Of a stretch of 64,000 nucleotides of DNA, positions 51,601 through 61,502 are shown one piece after another. Numbering within the stretch: the stretch's first letter is position 1; each line of letters begins with the position of its first letter. Source of the DNA: Eriocheir sinensis (Eukaryota; Arthropoda; Malacostraca; Decapoda; Varunidae). The position numbers and the translations under genes were made by a program. The notes under the pieces are model-generated. The model ran no database searches. It worked only from the letters and a program-made list of their open reading frames with translations, and had not been told where the DNA came from. The stretch covers positions 17,182,600 to 17,246,599 of the forward strand of contig NC_066517.1 of assembly GCF_024679095.1 (NCBI RefSeq), read 5' to 3'.

Positions 51601-53319
51601 TTACCTGCTGCACCAGTAACAACAAGTCCTCAAACCTAACCTCCTCTCTCTCCTCTCCCCATCAGGACCTGCCCAACAACATGGTCCACCAGGTGCGCAT
51701 CAAGTCACTGCCGCAGGACTGGCTGTGGTGTGAGTCTTGGTGTGATGACGAGTCCAAGAAGACAGCTAAGATCATTGACTTGGTGAGCTGCCATCTGTCT
51801 CTTTGATTAGCAAGACTCATGTTGCTTAATGGGTTGACTTACTTAAAACACTAGACTGGACTGGATCTCTTTGTAATACGTTGGCTGTGGTACTTCTATA
51901 ATGGAAATATATGGTGATGTAGCTTTTGGGGTCTTGTTAAATAATAATGCAATGTGATACTTGATGGAACTACCAAAATAAGAAGACCCACATGGCTGTC
52001 TTTTATTATTGTTTTGGTTTCTTGCTTTTTAGATATTGATAACTTCTTGATTAGTAAGTTAGCTAAATATGTTCAAGCCTTCTTTATTTAGGATGTTTTC
52101 ATAGTTTACTGGGATGAACCTGTCTATATACTTTTTAAGAGTAAGTTTAACTCTTACATTAGTTACAACCCCCTGAAAAAAAGTTTATCATATGTGTTTG
52201 AGGTCGTACACATGAGTAACTGAGATAAGTGGTTTCCCTCACTGCTGGGTTAAAGGTCTGCGTCATGACTCAGTGCGGCAGGAATGTGAAAGTCGGTGCT
52301 GTGTTCTCCCTGGGCAGAGCACTTTCCACTGAACGGCTATATCCTGTTTTTTACTCTCGTCTGAATCCAAGTTCCACCTGATACAGCATAGGAAATCAGG
52401 CTTAAAATTGATGTTAATGATGATGACAAGATTAATTAATGGTGTTGGGAGTGTCAACAGCAATGAGGAATGGATGATAATCGTACATAATGGGAGAGGT
52501 CAGAATGGTTGTGGTGATATTGGATAGGAGGTAATGGTGACTGAGGAGCATGTTGAAGGAAGGTACTGGTGGTGGGAGAGATCAGAATGGTTGTGGTGAT
52601 AATGGATAGGAGGTAATGGTGACTGAGGAGCATAATTAAGGAAGGAACTGGTGGTGAAATTTTCTCTCGTTCTCTCTCTCAGTGCAATAACCCCATGACA
52701 AAAGAGGCCAAGCTTGTGGCGGCGCAAAGGATCATCCCCGAGTGGATCGACTACGACACGGAGATAAAGAACGTAATGCAGGGCTTCAAGGAGAGCAGAG
52801 CCTCACAATCAGAAGGTAAGATAACAAAGGAGTGAAGAATAGAAAGAATTGGGATGGTGCTGGCTTATTTGTTACATGTATCTGTTTATTAGATTCATAT
52901 ATTTCATACCAAGACATTTTACTTTGCATTGCTTTCCATTGTTCTTCACTGATATACTTTGCACCTGAATATTTTTTGCCTTGTTTGTTGGGTTTGGGTT
53001 TGTATATTTTCAAGTTTCATTTTAGTAGTTTTGTATTATTGGTTTATTGAAAGGAAGATCAGCTACTTTTATCTTTTAAGTTATTGATGGCGGTGTTTTC
53101 CTTAGTGAGAAAATATGTTAAGATGTTTTAGAGTAAGTTACGTTATCATCCATCACTTAATATCTGTGGCTTGAACTCTCGAAAGATTGTTAGTAGGGGA
53201 ATACAATATTATTCTATCACACATTATTTATCATACATGCACACTTATATGTAACTAACCATTCAATTTTCTATTTTTTTGCAGACTCTTCTAGTCATAG
53301 AAGTCACACAGAGCTATGA
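36650..53319 (+). CDS. UGGT1: UDP-glucose:glycoprotein glucosyltransferase (27 coding exons)
   Basis: ER folding sensor: re-glucosylates misfolded N-glycoproteins for calnexin/calreticulin. Exons: 36650-36881, 37067-37371, 37680-37796, 38122-38291, 38697-38916, 39588-39774, 39994-40208, 40635-40871, 41426-41599, 42073-42254, 42745-43003, 43754-43960, 44264-44347, 44793-44955, 45397-45697, 45814-46023, 46528-46639, 47162-47274, 47558-47731, 49583-49760, 50094-50276, 50660-50763, 51110-51281, 51666-51782, 52683-52815, 53285-53319; 49017-49100 is an optional extra exon. Without it the total is 4584 nt, 1527 aa; human is 1555. N-terminal hydrophobic signal ([17 protein letters not shown]), thioredoxin-like sensor region, then the GT24 catalytic domain with VDADQ (D1338, D1340). 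It ends SHRSHTEL, an HDEL-type ER retention signal. Identity is very secure. Confidence 0.96.
38460..38620. repeat. Intragenic repeat copy A (UGGT intron before exon 38697)
   Basis: Homologous to 40330-40480 in a later intron. Shared blocks: TTTTTATTTTCCATTCACTTG/TTTTACTTTCCATTTACTTG, TATTTTTGAGTTGTAGATTTTG, then GAATG.C..CATCA..ATTTT.TTCT..ATAAT. About 150 bp, diverged. Confidence 0.65.
38591..38700 (+). repeat. Duplicated 3' splice site of a UGGT exon (2 copies, 56 bp apart)
   Basis: CACCATTTTCTTCTTTATAATGAC..CTTTCTCCATGATAG (AG ends 38640) and CACCATTTTCTTCTATATAATGACAAG..CTTTCTCCACAATAG (AG ends 38696). Only the distal AG gives the right frame ([14 protein letters not shown]). Using the upstream copy would add 56 nt and shift the frame. 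Confidence 0.75.
39475..39545 (+). mobile_element. SINE 3' fragment
   Basis: AGATGAGCACTGAGGCCATGCACAGCTGTAGCATATGCCCCCAACTT... matches the 3' end of the SINE at 19432-19685 (AAGGCCATGTGCACTGATTGTG..TATGCCCCCAACTTTACC). A 5'-truncated copy. Confidence 0.6.
40330..40480. repeat. Intragenic repeat copy B (UGGT intron before exon 40635)
   Basis: Partner of 38460-38620: identical TATTTTTGAGTTGTAGATTTTG core and matching flanks. Confidence 0.65.
41235..41449 (+). repeat. Four tandem copies of an intron-exon junction (56-bp unit) in UGGT
   Basis: Four copies of a unit holding TTTGG..TCCCTTTCCCCTAAG followed by exon sequence ATTTACTCCAC(A/G)GCCCAAGGAGAC. The AGs end at 41257, 41313, 41369 and 41425, exactly 56 bp apart. 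Only the last leads into the full exon ([18 protein letters not shown]...). The two middle AGs shift the frame. The first is in frame by length (168 nt) but meets a TAA in the inserted sequence. Splicing to the most distal AG is therefore needed for a full-length protein. Confidence 0.88.
41808..42050. repeat. Pyrimidine-rich tandem duplication (about 142 bp) in UGGT intron
   Basis: TTCCATATTTCTC...TGTCACTTT.CCTTCCTGTC and the later CTTCCTTACTTATTCTT...ATCTCAC occur in two successive copies, from about 41808 and 41950. They lie before the acceptor ending 42072. Confidence 0.6.
48230..48470 (-). mobile_element. tRNA-derived SINE-like element, minus strand
   Basis: On the minus strand GTAGTGCAGTGGTTGGCTTG is an A-box-like head. 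A degraded B-box region and TGGCAGTGAATGGGTACTGGGTACC follow, similar in layout to the + strand SINEs. Probably a related but different subfamily. Confidence 0.5.
49017..49100 (+). CDS. UGGT1: Candidate 84-nt cassette exon in UGGT linker
   Basis: A strong pyrimidine tract and acceptor (TTTCCATTACAAG) and a donor (ATCAG|GTACAT) bound an 84-nt open stretch encoding about 28 residues ([20 protein letters not shown]...). Start and end phases both match the flanking exons 47558-47731 and 49583-49760 (phase 2), so inclusion or skipping keeps frame. Skipping gives GLWNSITSTFSSGG..., which resembles insect UGGT linkers, so the skipped form is probably canonical. It lies between the folding-sensor region and the GT24 domain. 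It could also be a fortuitous pseudo-exon. Confidence 0.4.
51365..51475 (+). mobile_element. Decayed SINE fragment
   Basis: TTGATCAATTAATGTATGTGCTAGG.., GGAAAGGGAAACTGTTAA, then GTATCCCAGAGCAAGGGATTCATG parallels the middle of the SINE at 19432-19685 (GATCAATAAATGGGTACC.., AAGGTAAACTGTGGTAA, GTGTCCCAGGGTAATGG). Strongly diverged. Confidence 0.4.
52490..52655. repeat. 82-bp tandem duplication before a UGGT exon
   Basis: CAGAATGGTTGTGGTGATA.TGGATAGGAGGTAATGGTGACTGAGGAGCAT occurs at 52501 and 52583 in nearly identical form. The acceptor for the exon at 52683 lies just after the second copy and is not itself duplicated. Confidence 0.85.
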
Positions 53320-53642
53320 TATCTGGAGTGGGTTATTAGGTAAGGGTGAGAGTTTTGTAAGTAGTGTCCTGTTGATTATTTATGAGCATGTGTTCCTTTC
53401 ATCAGGCCGTTATGTTGTATAGAGAAGAAAAGATGTATGTATTAATGTTTTTACAGAGGCATGAAGAAAATTCTTTTATATACTTACATACAGACAGATC
53501 ATTGTCTATTCTTGCAATATACTCAATGTAAAGTTATTTTTGATGGGCAAAAGTCGTTAGTACACCTATACTTACAGTTTGGTAATGGAGTATTATTTGT
53601 TAATTTGATAATGCTGTGAGCCACATGGGAGGATTTTATAAA

Positions 53643-53648
53643 AATAAA
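53643..53648 (+). terminator. UGGT poly(A) signal AATAAA
   Basis: AATAAA 324 bp after the UGGT stop, followed by TGTTTGTGATTTATTTT, a GU/U-rich downstream element. It implies a 3' UTR of about 0.35 kb. Confidence 0.65.
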
Positions 53649-53966
53649 ACACAAAATGGCATCTCCATGTTTGTGATTTATTTTACCATTTCAAGATGAC
53701 TCAGGTAAGTAAAGGTAGTTATAAGACAAGGGTAAGTTAGTGAAGTCAGTCATATATCTAAGTTGAGTAGATGGTTCGTTCTTCAGTAAGACAGGAGGCA
53801 AACCATAGTGTTTATCTACCAACAGATTGAATATTAATCTGTATAAACTATTAGGGTGTCTAAATATCATCAGTTGGGCCTAAACGTTAGAAATCATTTT
53901 GTGCAAAACTTGCTAATTATGCAGAGAGAGAGGAAATTACATACATCTTATAACTCTATATAGAAA

Positions 53967-53972
53967 TTTATT
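53967..53972 (-). terminator. Wnt poly(A) signal (AATAAA on minus strand)
   Basis: TTTATT on + is AATAAA on the minus strand, about 200 bp after the Wnt stop. UGGT and Wnt therefore converge with only about 0.3 kb between their poly(A) sites. Confidence 0.55.
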
Positions 53973-54170
53973 TGTACAATATAATACAACACATTAAGTA
54001 AATAAAAAGTTACGTATTTCTGTTGACTACTCGGGAAGTGAGCGTGTGTTGAGTCCCTGCTGCCGTAACATAATACTGAGCAAGAGTTGTGAGAAGGAGG
54101 AAGGAATGGGTCGGCGGGGCGGGGCGAGGATGACAGGGGTGGGAATGGTGTGAGTGGAGGCAAGGCGAGG

Positions 54171-57100
54171 TCAGTTGCAGGTGTGGACGTCGTGCCACAC
54201 AGCGCAGGTCTGGCAGGTGACGTAGCAGCACCAATGGTACTTGCAGTGGCAGCGGTGGCGGGTGCGGAGGGTGTGGGAGGTGAAGCCCCGGCCACAGCAC
54301 ATCACGCCACACCCGTCCACACCCTCAGAGCTGGCGTTGCATCGTCTGGGGAGGAGACGTAACAATAGTAATGACTTTATGTTTACTTGTTTACATGGGT
54401 GTTATCCATACAGAAAGTTGGATACAGCAAGAAAGAAAGAAAAAAAATTGTTACTTAATGTCACAGTATTTGAAGTCCGAGGGTCAAACGAAGCCTGTAA
54501 AGCTAGTTGTTTCATACAGATTGATACTTAGCCTGGTCAGGTAAAAGAGTCTGCTGAAGATTTCCCCTTGAAAGGAAAAGCTTAAAGATAAGCTTGATTA
54601 TTTTATAAAGCCAATCATATTATGTTCTACCACAACCTATCCTCAGATTGCTTGAAGTTCCAGAGCTGTACAAGACATGAGTGTTTGTGTTTCTGTGTTG
54701 AGTTTTATTGGGTTGTTAATTGGTGTAGTAGGGAAGACCAGTGCTGCATCTGAAGCTGGTAAGTTGTGTAGGTGCCTTACCTCTCTCACCGGTAAATATC
54801 ATTGATTAGAGCATGTGTAATGACTAATGATATTTACCGTTGGGAGAAGCAAGGGACCAACATAACTCAACATGCTTTATAAGCATGTGTTAAGGGTAAG
54901 CCTCCACAGCAGAACAGGCATTGCATCTAGTGCTGTAGTGAGGTAGGAGATTGCTTGCCACCTCTTGCTTTCAGTTGCAGCCACTGGATAGCTCCGGGGA
55001 AAAGAAAGCAGAGTGTGTAAGTCCTTCATGCTGGTACACAGCCTCTTCCTTGTCAAGACCTTCAAAGTGCCTCTTTATGGCACCCTTGGTAAAAGGGACC
55101 TTGTGGTCCCAGGCTGTGTCTCTGGAGGATCTTGAAGCAGGATGGAGCCCCAGAGGTGTTGTGTACATGGCCCACCAACATGTGGACATGACCTGCCACT
55201 GCACCAATCTAATCTGGCTTTGGGGGGCTTGTAGCAATGGTAGGCAATCCACTCAGGAGAGGGACAACTCTGACTGCAAACCTTGGAGGTGAGGCTCATT
55301 AGCCATGGTAGGCAGTCCACCTAGGCCCTCGGCCAAAAACTATGGATGCATGTCAGGAAGGGTAGCCGAGACAAAAAAAAGTTACCTACAAAGATGATCG
55401 TCGACAACATTGTATCATCAACCATCTAACCTCATAATAGATTATGTGAAAATCTGACATTAAGCAGGACAATGATGATGATAAGCATACGTGAGGCAAA
55501 GTCTTAGGGATGATCTTGCTTAGTGAAAAGTTATTTCTTTCCACTTTCTTTATGGTTGGTAAAGAAATTATGCATAATGGAGGAGGAGGATTTTATGTAT
55601 GGCCATTTCTTACCAAAGAGTGACTGGGTAAGACGAAAGACCACTCTATCTTTGGGTAGGGACAAGAGAGATCTCAACAACATCAATAATACTTTTATTT
55701 TTTATGTGAAGCAGATTGTGAACCGGACCTTTTGTGTGTGTGTGTATGTAAGAGAGAGTCTGTATGTCTTCATGCATGCTGGACCCCACTTACACCATTA
55801 ATATAGCAAATTAGGGCCAGCACGGGGAACTCAGGTGACAAGTTTTTATGGCAGAGAAGTATCATGCTAATCAGTTACAATTGCAGTGCTGGGCAAAGCC
55901 AACTGCATTAACTTATTCCCCTTATTATAGTGTATCAAATCGAGTCATCAGTAATGCGGGGCTGGTGAGGGGTGACCAGTTGTGATACAAATAGAGGAGA
56001 ATGGAGCAAGGGGACAGCCAAAGAAAATTAGCATTTGCAAAGATAAGAGACAGTTGGGGAAAAAGTGCCTTGGCTGGAACCCTGACTGCTTACCCTCTCA
56101 TTGTGAAAGTCGGTTATCATTATCGAGGAGGATGAAGCTAAGAGGGCTGGAAATAACAACGATCTATTGAGAGAAAGTAATAAAGTATCAACCTTATCCC
56201 TCTACTCAGACAACCACCCACGTAAAAACTACATAATGGGTGTGCATGTAATGGGTGGTGTTTTCAGGGCTCTGACAAGGAGAAAACAACTGTGCATCAT
56301 GAGGTGAGGATAAAAAAGGAAAAGTTAAAAAAAAGATAATGCACAACTGAATCATGATATCTTAGCAAAGTGAACTGGGTGGTTGATAGCTGGATGGGTG
56401 AGGCAGACAGGCATGCATGGTTAAAGTGGGTGAGTGGAATAGGCTTGAGGACATGAATGGGTGAGTGGGGTATCGAGTGACAGACATGTACGTATATATT
56501 GAGAGTGGAAAGGTGAGATGGAGGTGTGGAGTGCTTCATTTGGTAGTAGTTTAGTGTCATTTGCTCTTAATTCATTGCCTGTTACCATACTGTATTATTA
56601 TGTAGAGTGGTGAACATGTACTTATTGTGGGTGACTAGGTGTGGTGGGGATGTGGAAGGCTTGAATCAGTAGTAGGTTAGTGTCATTTGCCTTCATTCAC
56701 TGTCTGTTACCATTCAATATCGTTATGCACAGTGGCGGACATGCCCTTGTTGTGGGTGAATAAGTGTGGTGGGGATGTGGAAGGCTTGAATCAGTAGTAG
56801 GTTAGTGTCACTTGCCTTCATTCACTGTCTATTACCATACCATATTGCACTAAAGGTAGGATCCCTTGTATTGTGGTCAACTGTGTACTTTGCTGTAAAA
56901 AAAAAAAGGGGGGTGGGGGGGGGGTACACCGGCCTAAAGTATAAGATCAGTGTGCATCCATGAATATTAAGTGCTTGGGAAGTAAGCTGTTGTTCTTTAA
57001 ATCTGTGGGTATCGTGTGTTTAGATTTTATTTTTAGTCTAATGTATGACTGCCTAATGATATGACCCGTGTGCAGGGGCCAGCAACGCTTACATTTATTT

Positions 57101-59609
57101 TTTAGAGGTTAAGTTTTTCCCCGTTGGCGTTGCGTGCGTGTGGATGTAAATGAGGCAAAACTAGAGCCAAAAAACTCTCAGATGCGTAGACTGAGGCGCG
57201 GTTAGCATTATCATCAGATTGTTATTTCGAAAAAAATTGTGTAGGAAATTTCTGCATAATGTTTGAGAGATAATTAGGTGTGTGTGTGTGTTGGGTGTGG
57301 GGGGTAGGGGGGTAGCAGGTCAATATATTTTAAAATGATGGGTTTGAGCAGTCTGTGAAGTCTCAAGTTTTCTGTATAGGTTCGGCTTCAAAACTATATT
57401 GATGCAGTGGTTAAGTATGTTCTCATGCCTATCTCTGGTTGGCATAATTATTTTCGTTCAGTAACTTTCTAGCCGTATAGACATCCTTCGAACATTCACT
57501 AATTTTGATGTCTTCAGTTAATTTTCGTTGCCTGTTGCGCCGGTAGGCATCTTCCTGGTGGGGCCTGATGGTCGGCCCAAGGCTTCTTCCAGGTGGGGCC
57601 TGTTGGTCGGCCCAGCCCGTTCTGGCGCAGGCGAGTGTTTATAGTGGCGCCATCTTGCATTGCGTCTGATTGACTATACAGCACTCTCCCCTGCAGCCTT
57701 GGTACACAAAACTTGATTCCTGTTCCCTCGCATATTTTCTCCAGTTTTCTTATCTGAGACGTTACCGGCACGTCAGCTCCTTCATCCCTCTTGGTGGTGC
57801 ATCCTTGTGACGGCATGCCTTCCTCGGGTACTCTAACATTATTAATTCGTCTCGTATTTATTTATTTGATTTCGCTTTCGTCTGTTGTATTTTGTGTTCG
57901 TGGGTAACCAATTCAGATAAACTCTTAGGTGACAAGATGATAACTTTATGCGCTTTGAAGCTGACAAACGGCCAGGCAAAGATGACTTGTTAGTAGTGCA
58001 ATCCCAAACAGGAAATTTCATCGCTTTACGCCACCAGAAGTAATATATGAAGGTCTATTTACATTCTATAAGGCAGTTTACATGTCGCCCCCGCAAGAAA
58101 GGGCCATAATCCTCAACCATATGGACGAGAGCCTTTGTGGGCCTCTGAGATACGAGTGACAAGAACCTAATTATCCCCTTTGTCTCAAGCCTTGCGTGTC
58201 CCGCCCTTAGAGTGAAGCGCCGCCGTAAAGCACTCCGACTAAGGTGAAAATTGAGGTTCTTCGTGAAAAGCCGCCGTGATTGAGCCGCTAGTTATCCTCA
58301 TGCGTTTCTTCTTTGTTCTTTTTGCTGTTTTTTTTCATGTTTTTTCCTTTTGTTCTCTTTCTTCTTTTTTTCCTTCTCGTCATCCTCTTCCTCCTCCTAC
58401 TCTTCTCCTCCTCCGCCTCCTCACCCCTCTCGTCCTCCTAGTTATCCTCATGCGTTTCTTCTTTGTTCTTTTTGCTGTTTTTTTTTCATGTTTTGCTCTT
58501 GTTCTCTTTCTTCTTTTCTTCCTTCTCGTCAAACTCTTCCTCCTCCTACTCTTCTCCCTTCTCCGCCTCCTCACCCCTCTCGCCCTCCTAGTTATCCTTA
58601 TGCGTTTCTCCTTTGTTCTTTTTGCTGTTTTTTTTCATGTTTTGCTCTTGTTCTCTTTCTTCTTTTCTTCCTTCTCGTCAAACTCTTCCTCCTCCTACTC
58701 TTCTCCTCCTCCGCCTCCTCACCCCTCTCGTCCTCCTAGTTATCCTCATGCGTTTCTTTGTTATTTTTGCTGGGGTTTTTTCATGTTCTTTGCTCTTGTT
58801 CTCTTTCTTCTTTTCTTCCTTCTCGTCATCCTCTTCCTCCTCCTACTATTCTCCTCCTCCGCCTCCTCACCCCTCTCGTCCTCCAAGTTATCCTCATGCG
58901 TTTCTCCTTTGTTCTTTTTGCTGTTTTTTTTCATGTTCTTGTCTTCTTTTCTTCCTTCTCGTCAAACTCTTCCTCCTCCTACTCTTCTCCTTCTCCACCT
59001 CTCCACCCCTCCTCTCCTCTAGTTATCCTCATGCGTTTCTCCTTTGTTCTTTTTGCTGTTTTTTTTCATGTTCTTTGCTCTTGTTCTCTTTCTTCTTTTC
59101 TTCCTTCTCGTCATCCTCTTCCTCCTCCTTCTCTTCTCCTCCTCCGCCTCCTCACCCCTCTCGTCCTCCAAGTTTTTGCTGTTTCATGTTCTTTGCTCTA
59201 GTTCTCTTTCTTCTTTTCTTTCCTTCTCGTCATCCTCTTTCTCCTCCTGCTCTTCCCCCTCCTCCGCCTCCTCTCCCCTCTCGTCTTCCTTTGTACGGGC
59301 TCGCTGCCGATCTGACGTACGGGCAGAGGAAGGTTAAGTAAGGTTGATGGACGTTGAGGATGGCCGAGAGCGTGCTGGGGTTGGGGTATAAGAAGGAGGG
59401 GGGGAGAGTGGTCTGGCTCGGGGGGAGGGCGGCCTGGCTCGGGGGAACGCCTGCCGCTTAGGATAATTTTCACTGATTACGCTCGCGAGGGACAAAGGCA
59501 GAGCAGTCGTTGTATGTCTTGACACGAGCACGCCCTGTCACCTGGTTTGTGGGTACACGTTGTTTATGTGTGTGTGTGTGTGTTGGGAATGGTGGTGGTG
59601 GTGGTGGTG

Positions 59610-59675
<66 letters not shown>

Positions 59676-59791
59676 TGCTGCTCTGTAAACCACAATTTTC
59701 ACTACTACTACTACTACTACTACTACTATAATACTGTTGCTACTATTACTTCTACCAGTATGGAAGCTTATTGTTTTAGTTATCATTGTTT

Positions 59792-59831
<40 letters not shown>

Positions 59832-60096
59832 AGTTGGGAGAAACAAGTTAATCCGGAATTCGCAAACGTGATAATGAAGGTGGTGATGATTAGTCATGCC
59901 ACTGCTACCTGCCACCACCACAGCTACTACTACTACTACTACTACTGCTGCTGATAATTGGAATTCTGGTTTGATTGTTGCTACTATTATTATTATTATT
60001 ATATTTCACTTTTTACGTTAAATATTAGATAAATTTCCTGCTGAACGGTCCAAAGAAATGACAGAGTATGACGTAATCTGTTTTGGTTTCATTTTG

Positions 60097-60165
<69 letters not shown>

Positions 60166-60409
60166 AATAAGTGATCCCTTGTAATTAACACTTTATATTC
60201 TTCCTTCCTCCTCCTCTCCTCTTCTTCACCTCCTCCTCCTCCTCCTCCTCCTCCTTCCCGTCTGTCAGTCTCCATAATACTATACCTGCGGAAGTGAGAC
60301 TTGAGCAACCTAACATTAGCTATCTTAAATTTCGAAAGTCTGGATAATGAGTGATGAGTGGTGGGGGACGGCAGTGGGGTGGAGGGGGGAAAACAGGAAT
60401 CGGGAGAAG

Positions 60410-60487
<78 letters not shown>

Positions 60488-61460
60488 TGATGATAGAGTG
60501 ATCAAGCGGAAAAATAAAACAAAGATAAGGAGGGAGAGAGATGAGAGTCGACTTGAACATAAGGAAGAGATGATGAAGGAAAAGAAGAAAGAGAGGAAGA
60601 TGGAGAACAATAGGAGGAGGAGGAGGAGAGTTTAATTCCCTGCTGTTTCTTTTCATGTTCTTTTCTCTTGTTCCCTTTCTTCTTTTCTTCCTTCTCGTCA
60701 TCCTCTTTCTCCTCCTCCTGGTCATTCTCTTTCCTCCTCATCATCATAATCGTTATTAATTCTCCTTCTCTCCATTTTTTTTCTCTTCCTCGTCATTCTC
60801 TTTTTCCTCGTAAGTTGTTCGTTTTCTGCTCCAAGGTTTGCGGGAAGGTTGTTTCAGCACCGGATGACTCGGTGCGAAGGAAAAAATGCCCTTCCAACAT
60901 CTGTACTTGCTCGACTCACTTGATTCGTTTGACTTTTGTTGTTATTGGCGTAGTTTGGACCTAAAAAAAACTTTGTGATTAATGAGGTATTTTCAGTCAG
61001 GTGCAAATAACATGGAGGAGGAGGAGGAGGAGGAGGAGTGAATGCAAGAATTTCTATTATACCACAGCGAAGTATAACCCTCTTCCTCCTCCTCCTCTTC
61101 AGCCTTTACCCACTGTCTTCCTCCTGTTCTCCCTCTTCCTTCAGTCACCGTCTTTCATCACCATCTTCCTCTTATTCTCCCTTTAGCTACAATCCTCCTC
61201 CTCTTCCTCCACCACCACCACCACCGCCACCACCACGCAATATTATAGATTAAATAGCCCGAATCATACACTGATACGCCGAGGCCTGTGGTTACCGCCG
61301 TCGTCAGGAAGACCTTTATATAACGTCTAATAAGGGAGTTTAGGCTTTGATACTGCGTTGAGGTGTTATTGAAACGTCCTAATGAACAGGTGTATCGGGA
61401 GGTGAGACTTGCGAGCGTCATTGATCCATTTACTGTTTATTGTGGGATGGGGCATGAAAT

Positions 61461-61502
<42 letters not shown>

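Larger units (their letters stand above)
49583..53319 (+). other. UGGT1: UGGT GT24 catalytic domain and ER retrieval tail
   Basis: Seven exons. Diagnostic blocks: [59 protein letters not shown] (metal-binding DxD split from the next exon by a phase-0 intron), [38 protein letters not shown] and [10 protein letters not shown]. The final 35-nt exon encodes [11 protein letters not shown] and the TGA. Close matches to known UGGT catalytic domains. Confidence 0.95.

Noticed and set aside
58276..59341. Open frames of up to 248 aa, rich in S/F/L
   Set aside because: They are translations of the ~148-bp C/T-rich tandem array. Composition and periodicity explain their length, and no splice or domain evidence exists.
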